A DNA stretch of 64,000 nucleotides, taken from the NCBI GenBank assembly GCA_963733085.1, contig CAVTBY010000005.1:186001-250000 (forward strand), read 5' to 3'. This document shows positions 16,524 through 26,431 of this stretch, in pieces (within the stretch, counting starts at the first letter, position 1; every line of letters begins with the position of its first letter). The notes below the pieces were generated by a model that saw only the letters and a list, made by a program, of their open reading frames with translations, ran no database searches and was not told the origin of the DNA. This DNA comes from Desertimonas sp963733085. GTDB lineage: Bacteria; Actinomycetota; Acidimicrobiia; Acidimicrobiales; Ilumatobacteraceae. The position numbers and the translations under genes are program-made.

Positions 16524-16811
16524 ATGGACCTCGAGTTCAGCGGCGAGATCATCGAGTGGCGCGGTCCGGCACCGTTCCACTTCGTGACTGTCCCCGAAGA
16601 GCAGAGCGCGGCGATCGAGGATGTGGCGTCGATGGTCACCTATGGCTGGGGGGCGATTCCGGTCAAGGCCCGAATCGGGAGAACCGACTTCAAGACGTCA
16701 CTGTTCCCGAGGGGCGAGCTGTATCTCGTGCCGGTCAAGGACGCGGTCCGCCGCGCCGAGGGATTGCACCTCGGCGACGACGTGAGCGTCCACCTCCGAC
16801 TTGATACCTGA
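16524..16811 (+). CDS. DUF1905 family protein
   Basis: The 95-residue protein matches DUF1905 over its whole length (FSGEIIEWRGPAPFHFVTVP, then YGWGAIPVKARIGRTDFKTS and GLHLGDDVSVHLRLD). The family is a small beta-barrel of this size, often found alone or fused to YdeI-like domains, without a known function. It starts just after the AACTGTGAGC palindrome. Confidence 0.9.
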   Translation: MDLEFSGEIIEWRGPAPFHFVTVPEEQSAAIEDVASMVTYGWGAIPVKARIGRTDFKTSLFPRGELYLVPVKDAVRRAEGLHLGDDVSVHLRLDT

Positions 16812-16828
16812 GCATCTGCGGCCTTCCG

Positions 16829-18348
16829 CTAGTCGCCCGGGCACTCCGTCTCAGTCGGAGGGACTTCGAGATCGACGAGATAGTCGGTCATCAGTTGGTC
16901 GCCACAGGCCGAGGCTCCTGCACACGCTGAAGCGACGGTGTCGACCACGATGAGGCGGCCGTCCTCGAGGGCGTCGGCCATGGCGCGGGTGCCCTCCAGC
17001 GGCGTCGAGGCGTTGCCCGTAGTGCCGCAGAGCACGATCGGCCCAGCGCCGGCACCGGTGACCTCGATCAGCGGATCGGTCGGACGCGGGGAAGAACGTG
17101 CAGAAGTAGGCGCCCGTGGTGTGCGGGGAGAATCGGGGTGCCACCTCCGTGAGCATCGGGGCCGTGGCATCGTCCTCCTCCACGGAACGCCGTACGTCGT
17201 TGTCCATGCAGTAGATCGTCTGGAACGCTTCCAGCTCGTTGCCCCACGTGCCGTCACGCGTTGTACGCTGTAGTAGTCGTCGTACATCCTCAGCAGGGCC
17301 GCCCCGTCGCCACGCTGGGCTGAGGTGAGCGCCCTCGACAGGGCGGGCCAGGTCGAGTCGTCGTACATCGCCTCGGCGACGGCTTGAAGGGCGACACCAC
17401 GGGTGATCTCCGGCCGACCTTCGATGCTCGGGATCGGGTGTTGCATCGAGTTCCAGCATCAGCTCGTCGAACGCTCTCTCGGCGTCGCCGTCGTTGTGGA
17501 ACAGGCAGCTGGGTTCGGCGCTGCACTGGGCGAGGTACGTCGACAGTACGTGCTCGAAACTGGCGAGCCTGGCGCAGCCGCACTTTCCAGCTCGTCGGCG
17601 TTCGGATCGTCCGCACCGTCGAACACCGCTGCCCGCACGGTGTCCGGGAACAACGTCGCCCACGCTGCGCCGAGCTGGCCTCCGTAGCTGAAACCGAGGT
17701 AGCTGATCTCCTCCTCGCCGAGCGCTCGGCGGATGGAGTCGATGTCCCGGGCGGCGTTGTTGGTGCCGACGAACTGGATGATGTCGGCGTTGTTCGCCTC
17801 GCAGGCTGCGGCGAACTCCTCGGCGAGGTCGACGATCTGCTGACGCTCGGCGTCGTCGTCGGGCGTGATGTCGGTCCCAGCGAAGAAGTGGTCGTAGTCG
17901 TCGATGCAGTCGATCGCCGGCTCGGACAGACCGGTGCCGCGCGGATCGAACCCGACGATGTCGAAGGCGTCGAGCACCTCGGCATCGAAGAACAGGTCGG
18001 CGAGCGTGACGAAGTCGGTCCCGCCGAAGCCGGGACCGCCTGGGTTGAACAACGAGTGAACCGATTCGCGCGTTCGGGTCGTCCGCGAGGCGTCGCACGA
18101 CATGGATCCGGAACGTTCCTGCTTCAGGGTTGGCGTAGTCGATCGGCACCTCGAGGAATCCCTCCTCGAGTCCCGGCCGAACTTCCGTCCAGTCGATCTC
18201 ACCAGTCTCCCCGGACGGTTCTCCCTGCGCCGCTGTCCGGCACCGCGATCGAGGTGTCCGGGACGGTCGTTTCATCGACCCCGGCAATATTCGTTCTGGC
18301 GGCCTGATGGGGTCCGGTGACACTCACCAAGCCAGCGACGCCGAGCAT
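16829..18348 (-). pseudogene. Alpha/beta-hydrolase of the TAP-like peptidase family, about six frameshifts
   Basis: Family-like segments alternate among the three minus frames: a signal-like start (MLGVAGLVSVTG, ATG 18348), EEGFLEVPIDYANPEAGTF, FNPGGPGFGG, the nucleophile motif YLGFSYGGQLGA, FEHVLSTYLAQCSAEPSC, MYDDSTWPALSRALTSAQ, FSPHTTGAYFC, and the C-terminal TAP domain (PIVLCGTTGNASTPLEGTR, then CGDQLMTDYLVDL). The repaired protein would be about 500 residues, normal for exported tripeptidyl-aminopeptidase-like enzymes. As written it cannot be translated. The breaks are too many for a recent single lesion and are either decay or sequence error. Confidence 0.8.
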
Positions 18349-18365
18349 GGCAAGTCTTTGGCTCA

Positions 18366-18475
18366 CTGGTGCACCATGGCCATGTGGTCGATCGACGGGG
18401 GCGACGGGCGCTGCACCAGCGAGCTATAAGCGCCGCAATGCTGATTCGCTCGCTCGAAGACTCGCTCGCCCATTG
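18366..18475. repeat. 111-bp dispersed repeat, copy B (110 bases)
   Basis: It matches 6989-7099 with about ten substitutions and two small indels. Here CTGGTGCA near the left end pairs exactly with TGCACCAG at about 18412-18419, and CGAGC pairs with the GCTCG repeats on the right. Confidence 0.75.
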
Positions 18476-18698
18476 GCCGAGGCTAAGGCTGACCCTCTGG
18501 GACAGGCCATTGAATAAGAGCGTCCGGCAGTAGGTGGTGCAGGGGGTCTCTCGTTCCCAGTACCGCGACTGCGAATCCGACGTCGAAAAGCGGCCAGATC
18601 TGGCCGCTCAACGCGGGCAGTGTTCGAAGTGCCGACCGAAACGACCGGTTTCATGTCGATCGCGACGGCACTTGTCGCCGCCGCCCCGACGTCGCCGG

Positions 18699-18744
18699 AA
18701 CTGTGACCTGTCGAGGCCGATATCGGCACCGAACGCTCACAGTT
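18699..18744. repeat. AACTGTGAGC palindrome, copy 2
   Basis: A 46-base element with AACTGTGA and TCACAGTT ends and a perfect GCCGATATCGGC centre. It aligns without gaps to the copy at 49711. Confidence 0.8.
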
Positions 18745-18863
18745 CCAGGTGACAGACCGGCGCGTCGGTCGCCCGGCCCCGCTTCTGGAGCCAGCAACTG
18801 TTACGCAGCGCGCGGCTCGACCGGATCGCGATCGCACCCACAGAAACCCGAGGAGTCTCCGAT

Positions 18864-18980
18864 TTGTCGGGACTTCCGAGGTTCGAGCATTCTCGGTGCC
18901 ATTCCTTGCGGAAATCGCAACGTTTGGCAATCGGCTTGCCCGGAAGGGTCGACGCGACACTCCGAGCTCCGAGGAATGGC
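18864..18980. repeat. Nested-hairpin repeat, copy A
   Basis: The core 18864-18929 runs from TTGTCGGGACTTC to CGTTTGGCA and includes TTGCG-GAAAT-CGCAA inside TGCCA...TGGCA. A downstream segment AGGAATGGC (18972-18980) is an exact complement of GCCATTCCT (18898-18906) within the core, giving an alternative pairing. Related copies are at 39129 and 51964. Confidence 0.75.
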
Positions 18981-19094
18981 TGTGTGCGCCAGAGTCGTCG
19001 CAACGACGCGGCCCGCGGTGTGCGTCGCCTTCCGGAGCCACCAACCGTGAATGGCGCGCAGGCCCGCCTGCGCGCCCTCTAAAGCGGGATCCGC

Positions 19095-20465
19095 TCAGCC
19101 TGCCTCGACGGGTGCGGATTGCTCCAACTCGTGGTCGTAGATCCCGTCTGGCGAATCCCTCACGGCTGGGAGTTCGCCGGTCCGACGCATGTCGGCGACA
19201 CTCTGGCGCGGCGATGTCGCCGGGTGGACGCGTGCCCAGCGGCGCGCCGAGCGCTTGGCGACGACGTAGCGCCGGCGGCTGACCAAGGCTGCGATGAGGA
19301 CTGCGACGCCCGCCGCGGCGACGAGGGGCCAGCGGAGCAGCCCACCGCCACGGTCCGCCGGTTCTGCGGATGCCCTGTCGGCTGCCGCCTGCGCTGGTGC
19401 GGGAACGGTCGTCGTCGCGGCGACGGTCGTCGCGGTCGTCGTGGTCGTGTCATCGGCGGCGTCGGGGTCCTCGATGACGCCGAGGGCACGGGCAGTCGAC
19501 ATGTCAACTGCCCCGGTCTGCTGGAGCTCGTCGTTGCCCAGCTGGTACTCGGCGACGGCCGCCATCGTGTCGTTCCCGTACACACCGTCTGCGCCACCGG
19601 GGAGGTCGATGCCGGCGGCGATCAGGGCCTCCTGTACCGCTTCGACCACCTCGCCCTCGGCGCCCGGCACGAGCACAGTCCACGGCGCCGCCGACGGGCT
19701 GACGTTCTCGCCGGCCAGCACTCGCTCCACCGTGCCGGCGAGGAACGTGGTGATCGCATCGACGCCACGCGACGTGAGGTGCACTCCGTCGGCCTCGAAC
19801 CACGCCGAAGCACCGTTCGAGTAGGTCGCCCAGTCGGCGACCTGCAGGAAGCCATCGGACGCCTCAGCAGCCGCGAAGAGTTGCTCGTTGTACTCGCGGA
19901 ATGTGTTGATGCTCGACTGATCCTGCGGATCGGAGTAGTCGACGTCGTCGCTCGTCCGCAGGCTCAGCCAGACCACGTGCTCCAGGTCCTGATCTCGCGC
20001 CTCGTCGACGACGCCGGCGATCGCCTCGTCGATCGTCCAGATCGGGTCGTTGTAGCCCGACATGACCACGAGTACCTCACCGAGGTCGCCGTTGAGAGTT
20101 TGCATCGCTCCGATGACGTTGGCCGCCCGGTAGCCCTCGCGGCTGATGCACGACGCTTCGATCGTGCGCCGGCACGACTCGGCACTGAACACGAAGTTGA
20201 ATCGCCGGAGGGCGCCGTAGTCCCCATACCAGCGGACTCCCGTGAGCGTCGAGTCACCGATGAAGCTGACGTGTGGCGCGTTCCCGGCCTCGTCGAAGTA
20301 CACCGTTTGATCCGCTCGCCCGGGCGACCCATCGATCACCAGTGATCCGGCAGCGACGACCGACACGATCACGGCGCCCCAACGCCGGCGTGCCGACTTG
20401 GTGACGGTACGAGAGTGGTCGCTGGCTGACATCAGATCGTCACAAGTTAGCCGCCGCTTCGACAT
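19095..20465 (-). CDS. Secreted SGNH/GDSL hydrolase with peptidoglycan-binding domain
   Basis: The 456-residue protein has a signal segment (about residues 26-50), an SGNH hydrolase domain with FIGDSTLTG (Ser 72), SGYND and the catalytic pair in DGVHLTSRG, a peptidoglycan-binding domain at about 262-315 (EAVQEALIAAGIDLPGG, DGVYGNDTMAAVAEYQ), a Thr/Ala-rich linker and a C-terminal membrane helix followed by a basic tail. This suggests a cell-wall-associated acyl esterase anchored at the membrane. Start ATG 20465; ATG 20432 is possible. Intact. Confidence 0.88.
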   Translation of the reverse strand: MSKRRLTCDDLMSASDHSRTVTKSARRRWGAVIVSVVAAGSLVIDGSPGRADQTVYFDEAGNAPHVSFIGDSTLTGVRWYGDYGALRRFNFVFSAESCRRTIEASCISREGYRAANVIGAMQTLNGDLGEVLVVMSGYNDPIWTIDEAIAGVVDEARDQDLEHVVWLSLRTSDDVDYSDPQDQSSINTFREYNEQLFAAAEASDGFLQVADWATYSNGASAWFEADGVHLTSRGVDAITTFLAGTVERVLAGENVSPSAAPWTVLVPGAEGEVVEAVQEALIAAGIDLPGGADGVYGNDTMAAVAEYQLGNDELQQTGAVDMSTARALGVIEDPDAADDTTTTTATTVAATTTVPAPAQAAADRASAEPADRGGGLLRWPLVAAAGVAVLIAALVSRRRYVVAKRSARRWARVHPATSPRQSVADMRRTGELPAVRDSPDGIYDHELEQSAPVEAG

Positions 20466-20496
20466 ACCCGATCCGACCGACCGGCAGGCTTGGTGA

Positions 20497-21363
20497 CTAC
20501 CGTCGCGCTGCCTGGATGATCCACGCCGCGGAGTTGTAGATCACGCCCCGGTCGGTCGCGTGGGCGGCGAGAGTGCCGCGAAGCGCGTCGAGCGCCCCTG
20601 CGCGGGTCGTGGCGTCGAGTCCTTCGAGCATCCAGCCGAGCATCCCAGCCACGAACTGAAACGCATCGTCGGCGTCGTTTCCGAACCACGTCTGCGCGGC
20701 GACGCCGTCGAGAGCGATGTCGTCGAACCCGGCCTGTCCGAGGACGCTGCGCACGCGTTCGGGATCGGCGAGCGAGAACGGCCCTGGCGCAGCGGGCGGC
20801 GGGACGGGAACTTCCCGCCCGGCGGTGAAGGCGGCCATGAAGTCTCCGATCCACTCGTTGCGGATGAGCGGCTGCCAGGTCAGCAGCACTAGTCGTCCGC
20901 CGGGGCGCAACGCTCGGTGAATGTTGGAGAACGCGGCGACGGGGTCGCCGAAGAACATCGCCCCGGCTCTGCTGATGACTGCATCGAAGTGCTCGGCGTC
21001 GAACGGGTGGATCTGCGCGTCGGCCTGCTCGAATCGGGCGTTGGCGAGGCCTTCGTCAACGGCCCGGCGGCGGGCGACGTCGATCATCTGCGATGACAGG
21101 TCGACACCCAGGGCAGAGCCTGCTGCGGCCGCCCGCGCCGCGTCGCGGGTCGCTTGACCGGCTCCGCATCCGATGTCGAGAATCCGATCCGTTGGCCCAA
21201 TGGTGGCGGCGGCGAGCAGGCGTTGGTGGTAGTCAGCCATCGCTCGGTCGAAGTACTCGGCATGAGTCGCCCAGTAGCGACCTTCGTCGCCATCCCAAGC
21301 AGAGAGCTGATTGGTGTTCGACGGGTCCACGCGGAGCGGGTCGTTCGTGGTCCCGGGTCGCAC
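20497..21363 (-). CDS. Class I SAM-dependent methyltransferase
   Basis: The 288-residue protein has motif I ILDIGCGAGQATRDAAR, the following acidic residue in GVDLSSQM, ADAQIHPFDAEHFDAVISR and the RALRPGGRLVLLTW motif III. It is a UbiE/methyltransferase-25 type enzyme. GTG 21363 is the start. It stands alone between the GDSL gene and a coupled pair on the same strand; substrate unknown. Confidence 0.87.
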   Translation of the reverse strand: MRPGTTNDPLRVDPSNTNQLSAWDGDEGRYWATHAEYFDRAMADYHQRLLAAATIGPTDRILDIGCGAGQATRDAARAAAAGSALGVDLSSQMIDVARRRAVDEGLANARFEQADAQIHPFDAEHFDAVISRAGAMFFGDPVAAFSNIHRALRPGGRLVLLTWQPLIRNEWIGDFMAAFTAGREVPVPPPAAPGPFSLADPERVRSVLGQAGFDDIALDGVAAQTWFGNDADDAFQFVAGMLGWMLEGLDATTRAGALDALRGTLAAHATDRGVIYNSAAWIIQAARR

Positions 21364-21423
21364 ACCGTGATCATGTCAAGTGCGCCGGCAATGACCGGCG
21401 GACTTTTGGGCCGTGGGAGCGGC

Positions 21424-21621
21424 TCAGGCTGCCGCAGGTCCGGTCGTTTGGCGCTGAACGTTGATCAGTTGGTGGCCGAGGGCGATCGCCCAACCCGTCC
21501 CGTCGGCGGCGATCGGCCAGGCCCAGCCCTCGAGGCGCTCGACGTTGGTGATGACGTGGCAGTGACCGTCGTAGGCGACGACGTCACCGGGTTGGAGCTC
21601 GTCAGCGTGGATCGTCGTCAT
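21424..21621 (-). CDS. Small conserved-looking protein
   Basis: The 65-residue protein starts at ATG 21621, overlapping the methyltransferase stop (ATGA). It reads HADELQPGDVVAYDGHCHVI and then GWAWPIAADGTGWAIALGHQ, a beta-rich, Gly/Trp-rich composition suggestive of a small barrel. The coupling argues for expression. I do not recognise the family. Confidence 0.65.
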   Translation of the reverse strand: MTTIHADELQPGDVVAYDGHCHVITNVERLEGWAWPIAADGTGWAIALGHQLINVQRQTTGPAAA

Positions 21622-22286
21622 CGTGATGGTGAGTCTTCGGATCGCGGTTTGATACGAGATTCCGCAGTGACGTTCGCTTCGGCCGTGCCCTGGTAGGTCC
21701 ACCCGAGCACCTTCGGATCACCCTTGGCGTAGAAGGTGTCGAGACTCGTGATCGACATCCCGCCGTCCTCGATGATCGCGACGATGTCTCGATTCAGATT
21801 GCACCCGCATGCGACGCGGTTCTGTAGGCCGTTGAGTCGGTCCTGCCACTTCTGGATGTTGGCGTCGGGTGCTCGCCCGTGCTCGGCGAAGTGGAAGGTC
21901 CCACCAGGACGCAAGACGCGGCCGATCTCACGGACGGCGGCGGCGGCGTCGGGGATGGTGCACAGCGTCCAGGTCGACAGCGCGGCGTCGACGGAATCGT
22001 CGTCGAGCTCGAGAACCTGGCCGTCGAGGCCGACGAAGTCGACGTCGACGTGACTGGCGGCGAGGCGCTCGCCGGCGAGATCGCGGCCCGACTCCAGTGG
22101 ATCGACCGCCCGCACGCACGTGACGGACCCCGGCAGGTGCGGCAGGTTGAGGCCAGTGCCGAATCCGATCTCGAGCACTTCCCCGGCGAGGGGCGCACAG
22201 ACCGTGGCGCGGATGCGCCGCGTCTCCTTGGTGTTGCACGCCATGTTCATGATGCGTGGGAACACGCGGTCCCGGTAGAAGCCCAC
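21618..22286 (-). CDS. Class I SAM-dependent methyltransferase
   Basis: The 222-residue protein begins GFYRDRVFPRIMNMACN (GTG 22286) and has motif I VLEIGFGTGLNLPHLP, AVDPLE, DDDSVDAALSTWTLCTIPD and RVLRPGGTFHFAEHG. Cysteines in GLQNRVACGCNLNRD and MACNTKE resemble phosphatidylethanolamine/ubiquinone methyltransferase relatives (METTL7-like). It is coupled to the 65-residue gene downstream. A long poor-quality extension upstream was rejected. Confidence 0.85.
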   Translation of the reverse strand: MGFYRDRVFPRIMNMACNTKETRRIRATVCAPLAGEVLEIGFGTGLNLPHLPGSVTCVRAVDPLESGRDLAGERLAASHVDVDFVGLDGQVLELDDDSVDAALSTWTLCTIPDAAAAVREIGRVLRPGGTFHFAEHGRAPDANIQKWQDRLNGLQNRVACGCNLNRDIVAIIEDGGMSITSLDTFYAKGDPKVLGWTYQGTAEANVTAESRIKPRSEDSPSR

Positions 22287-22345
22287 AGCTTCAGTGTCCC
22301 ACCCGCGGCGACCCGCCTGTCGGATCCCCGCGTCCGGGAGTGCGG

Positions 22346-23074
22346 TCAGGCGGCGGTAATCAGATCTTCGTACGACTCGGCGAGAGCGTAGAGAGCTTGC
22401 CGACCATCCCCATGGAACGAGCTGCCGTGCATGATCGCCAGCGTCGTCGGGTCGAGATCGCCGAGTCGGCGGATCGTCGCCGTGGTCTGAGGAGCGAGGG
22501 AGCTCTGGTGGAACATCAGCTCGGCGGCCACAGCCGGCTCCACGACGTCGTTGGTGGTGAGCGCCGGCCCGGCCCCGACCTGGGTGAACAGGTCGCCGCA
22601 CAGGAGGGTCCCGGTGGTCTCCTCGAAGAGCACCTGGGCCTCCCAACCGTGGGGCACATGGGGCGTCGGGATCTGACGGACCCTCTTGCCCCCAAGGTCG
22701 ATCACTTCGCCGTCCGAGAGTGGTCGCGGTGGTCGATCGCAGAGATCGTTCAATGACACGTCGCAGCCCAAGGCGCCATGGGCGACTTGGCTGTCGGGTG
22801 CGGCGGTCAGCCACATGTTCATCGATCCGCACTCATCGGACTCGACATGACCGAACGTGATCCAGCGCAGAGACTCGACGGGAAGAACGGTGGCTACCGC
22901 CTCGGCGATCAACGGGAACATCCCGCGCGGTCCGGTGTGGAAGAGCAGCGGCTCGTCGGCGGCGACGAGGAACTGGTTGAACGTGAAGCCGTCCGGACTG
23001 ATCTCGGGGATCCAGGTCGAGATGCGGTAGATGCCGTCAGCGATCTCGTCGATGGTGGGTTGCATTGGTTCCAT
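22346..23074 (-). CDS. Metallo-beta-lactamase protein of the flavodiiron/ODP type
   Basis: The 242-residue protein carries the di-iron type ligand set rather than the usual HxHxDH: GHVESDECG (His, Glu, Asp), then HVPHGW, CGDLFTQVG and a C-terminal IMHGSSFHGDG. This H-x-E-x-D pattern is that of flavodiiron and oxygen-binding di-iron proteins (ODP). No flavodoxin domain is attached. It may bind or reduce O2, in keeping with hemerythrin genes nearby. Intact. Confidence 0.85.
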   Translation of the reverse strand: MEPMQPTIDEIADGIYRISTWIPEISPDGFTFNQFLVAADEPLLFHTGPRGMFPLIAEAVATVLPVESLRWITFGHVESDECGSMNMWLTAAPDSQVAHGALGCDVSLNDLCDRPPRPLSDGEVIDLGGKRVRQIPTPHVPHGWEAQVLFEETTGTLLCGDLFTQVGAGPALTTNDVVEPAVAAELMFHQSSLAPQTTATIRRLGDLDPTTLAIMHGSSFHGDGRQALYALAESYEDLITAA

Positions 23075-23111
23075 GACCTGGTGGCGTGCATCGCAAGGCG
23101 ATCCCGTTCAA

Positions 23112-25072
23112 TCAGGACTGAACAATCCAGACGACTTCGTCGTTGTCGTCTGGTTCGTAGGCGCAGTAGAGGCCGGTGCGGACTCGGCGGTCGAGTACCG
23201 GTCCGGCCTCTGGCAGCGCCTCGGCGACCTTCCCAATGGCGGCGCGGAGCGCCCGGGTGACGTTGAGCCGGGATCGTTCGACTGCTGACGCCGCCCGCCG
23301 GTCGCGGCCGCCGAGGCCGAACGCCTGAGCGAGTTGACTGACGAGCTGGTCGAGCTCGGCCTGTTTGACTTCGGCAGTGTCGAGGAGTCCGGCGTCGAGT
23401 GCTTCGTCCGCCTCGGCGCGCAGCTGCTCGATTCGCCGTCGGTACACCGCCCGGGCGTGGGAGTCGAGCACCGCACCGGCGTCTCCGAGCGCCCGGCGGT
23501 CGAGGCCTCCGTCCGCGGCGACGCCCTCCACGCAGTCGACGAGATCGAGCACGTGACGCTCCGATCCGGGCCGGGTGACGAGTTCGGCAAGAAAGCGCAG
23601 GCCCTTGGACTCCTGCAGCCGAACGCTGGAGCCGTCGCAGGACGCGGTCCACCACTTCCCATCCCTCGCCAACGCCGCCACGCGCCTACCCGATCGGGCG
23701 ATCCCCGACGGAGGAGTCAGGCGCTCCAGGAGGGCGACGTCGTCCCCGGCGATCACCACGTCGAGTGTCGTCAACAGCGCAGTCGCAGCCTTGGCGTCGA
23801 TCGAGGCAGCTTGACGGTCGCCAGCTCGCTCGTGTAGCCGGGCGAGATCAAGGTGGATGTTTGCCCGCAGCCACGGAAGGGTGCTCGGGTCGACAAAGTC
23901 GAACGTCGCTTCCAGCGTGGAGATGGCGTCGGCCGGGGCGCCGGTCGCGGCCTGAACACGGGCACGGGCGGCGGCGGAGCGGGCCCGCAACGGGGCGATA
24001 TCGAGGTCAGCGGTGCGGTTCGTGAGTTCGCTGCATGCTGTGACGGCCGCGTTGATGTCGCCTCGGGCGATCTCGGCGTCGACGACGACAGTGAGCAGCT
24101 CGGCGGCACGCACACGATCGGCACCGATGACCCGCAAGCCACGACGGGACATCGCCGCGGCGAGGTCGAAGTCGCCGCGGGCGAGATGCAGGCGGGCGGC
24201 TGGGAGGAGCGCCTGCATCGCTTGGTCCTTGCCGACGAGCAGCGATTCGGCCTCGGCGAGGCGCCCCTGCCTGGTACGGAGATCGGCGAGGGCGATGTCG
24301 GGGTGCCAGCTCGGTATCTGCATCACGGCCTCGAAGTCGGCCTTGGCCGATGTCAACACCGCCTCTGCCTCACTCCAACGGCCAAGCTCCAACAGCATCG
24401 TGGCTTGCACGCTGTCGCAGTGGCTCGACAGGAAGATCGGCTCACCTGGCGCCGGGGAGATCAGCCCGCGCTGACGGAGCAGTCCTGTCCACGAGCCGGC
24501 CCGCTCAAAATCCGCCGAGTAATAGCAGGCAGTGAAGAACGAACACACCGACTTGGCGGCCGTGCCGGAGTCGTCGGCGGGGCCACACGCCAGCGCCATC
24601 GCCTCGTCCAACAGCGCCATCCCCTCGTCGACACGGCCGGCCTGCACGTGGGCCAATCCGGCGTCGGCCAACGCCTTCGTCTCCAGATTGACATCGCCGA
24701 AGCGGCGCGCCCGATCCAGTGCCAACTCCGCCGCGGCCAGCAGCGCGGCCGGATCGTTGACGTCACATCCCATCGCCGCGATCGCCACCCACCCCTGTTC
24801 GAGGCACGGCGGCTCATTCTCGACGAGACGCCGGGCGCGGGCGAACCACCGCGGCTGGCGGTGAGGTTGCCCATGGCGTTGGCCAGCACGTCTCCCAGTC
24901 GGACGCACGCCATCGCCGCCCGCCGCGGTTCGCCGGCAGCGGTGAAGTCACGGATGGCGGTGGACAGGTGCGTGACGCAGCCCTCGACGTCGAGCTGCGC
25001 CACCGCCTCATCCGCCGACGCGAGTGCCCGCTCCGCCCCCACCACACCGCCCATCCCTCCACCTTCGCGCAC
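23112..25072 (-). pseudogene. TPR protein with AfsR/adenylate-cyclase-type C-terminal domain, one frameshift
   Basis: The first frame (AERALASADEAVAQLDVEG, then AAMACVRLGDVLANAMGN) shifts near 24860 into the long frame with tandem TPR helices (AELALDRARRFGDVNLETK, GLAHVQAGRVDEGMALLDEA). The C-terminus has a characteristic block, CDGSSVRLQESKGLRFLAEL and then VERSRLNVTRALRAAIGKV. This block is known at the end of large actinobacterial ATPase/TPR regulators and cyclases; here the ATPase part is absent. Repaired length is about 650 residues. The start could be GTG 25072 or ATG 25054. Confidence 0.75.
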
Positions 25073-25116
25073 CGCTCACCGGCGCGACGCAGCCAACCGA
25101 ATCTCCAACCGCTCGG

Positions 25117-26343
25117 TCACGGGTGACGAGTGTGCGGTACCGGAGTTCGTGGCCGCTCCAGGAGAACGAGGCTGGCGTCGTCATCGAGATCGTCGTCGCA
25201 CGATTCGAGGACAGATCGGATCAACTGTCGAAGTGTCTCCTCGACGGTTGCCCCGTCAGCCGTCGCAGCCACGACCTGATCGGTGAGCGCTTCGAGGTGC
25301 GGTGCAGGTCTGTCACTGCCACGTCGGTCGACGACACCGTCGGTGTAGATCAGAAGCCGGTCACCGGGCTGCAGCACCATCGATTGCGTCTCGCGGACCG
25401 CCCCTCCTAGGCCCATCGGCAGCGATGGCGCGCACCACAACCCATGGTCGGCTGACCCGCCGCGAATCAACAATGGTTGGGGGTGGCCGGCGTTGATCCA
25501 CGTCAGTTCGCCGCTCGACATTCGCAACGAGCCGATCATCCCGGTGACGTAGAAGCACTCGCCAAACTGCTCGATCATGACGCGCCCGATCTCGTCGTAG
25601 ACCGCGGTGAGGCCGCCACCTTCTCGGCGAACGTTGCGGTAGGTGGTGATGGCGGCGATCGACTTCAGCACGGCGGACATCCCGTGGCCGACGGCGTCGA
25701 TCACGATGAACTCGAGCAGGTCGTCGTTCACAGCGAAGTCAAAGGAGTCGCCACCGGTCGAGTACGCCGGTTCGAGGATCCCCGCGATCGACGCCGCTGT
25801 GGCCCGACACGCGAGCGGGGGGAGCAGATCCCACTGCATCTCGGCAGCGGTCGTCAATGGCTGAGCACGACGAGTCCTGAGGGTGGTATCGGTATAACGG
25901 CGCTTGCTCACGAGGATCAGGACGAGGGCGTCACGTACGGCTTCTGCCAAGTCCACGGAGGCAGACGTCTCGCGTTGATATTGATAGGTCAGAACGCCGA
26001 TACGGTCGCGTTCCTCGACGAGCGGGAGGGCGATTTGCATCTCGTCGACGTGGGCGTGGCCCGACTGGAACACGGCGCCAAGGTCCGAACCCTCGATCGG
26101 GACTGATGACACCTCCGTGCTTCCCGGCAGGGGCCGAAGGTGTTGCTGCGAATAGTCGGCGATGTAGACGGTGGCGGCGCGGGCATCCGCCGCTGTGGCT
26201 GCCAGCGATGGGATTTCATCGAGTCGATCGACGGGAAGTGCTCGGGCCGCATCCACGAAGGCGTGCACGGCTTCGGCGATCACAACCCGCCGCGACAGGG
26301 CTCGTCCGCTGTCGTCACCGGGGGCATGGTCTGCGTGATCCAC
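25117..26343 (-). CDS. SpoIIE-type PP2C phosphatase with GAF domain
   Basis: The 408-residue protein has an N-terminal GAF-like domain (about 15-150) and a PPM/SpoIIE serine phosphatase domain from about 185 (GGDSFDF, VIDAVGHGMSAV, WINAGHPQPLLIR, LIYTDGVVD and DDASLVLLE). Such proteins control anti-sigma-factor antagonists or related partner-switch systems. No partner kinase or STAS gene is adjacent. Intact; GTG start at 26343. Confidence 0.9.
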   Translation of the reverse strand: MDHADHAPGDDSGRALSRRVVIAEAVHAFVDAARALPVDRLDEIPSLAATAADARAATVYIADYSQQHLRPLPGSTEVSSVPIEGSDLGAVFQSGHAHVDEMQIALPLVEERDRIGVLTYQYQRETSASVDLAEAVRDALVLILVSKRRYTDTTLRTRRAQPLTTAAEMQWDLLPPLACRATAASIAGILEPAYSTGGDSFDFAVNDDLLEFIVIDAVGHGMSAVLKSIAAITTYRNVRREGGGLTAVYDEIGRVMIEQFGECFYVTGMIGSLRMSSGELTWINAGHPQPLLIRGGSADHGLWCAPSLPMGLGGAVRETQSMVLQPGDRLLIYTDGVVDRRGSDRPAPHLEALTDQVVAATADGATVEETLRQLIRSVLESCDDDLDDDASLVLLERPRTPVPHTRHP

Positions 26344-26431
26344 CGCGCGAGCCTAAGGCTCGTCGCCGTGCCGGGCAGTTGCGATCGCGTTCATGGCTCA
26401 GTCGGCTCGATGACGGGTACCGATCGGTTCC

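Larger units (their letters stand above)
18349..19094. other. Gene-free interval carrying three repeat types
   Basis: About 745 bases with no credible coding frame separate the broken peptidase from the GDSL protein. They contain a 111-bp repeat (18366), an AACTGTGAGC palindrome (18699) and a nested-hairpin repeat (18864). Short frames reading through these repeats are not counted as genes. Confidence 0.7.
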
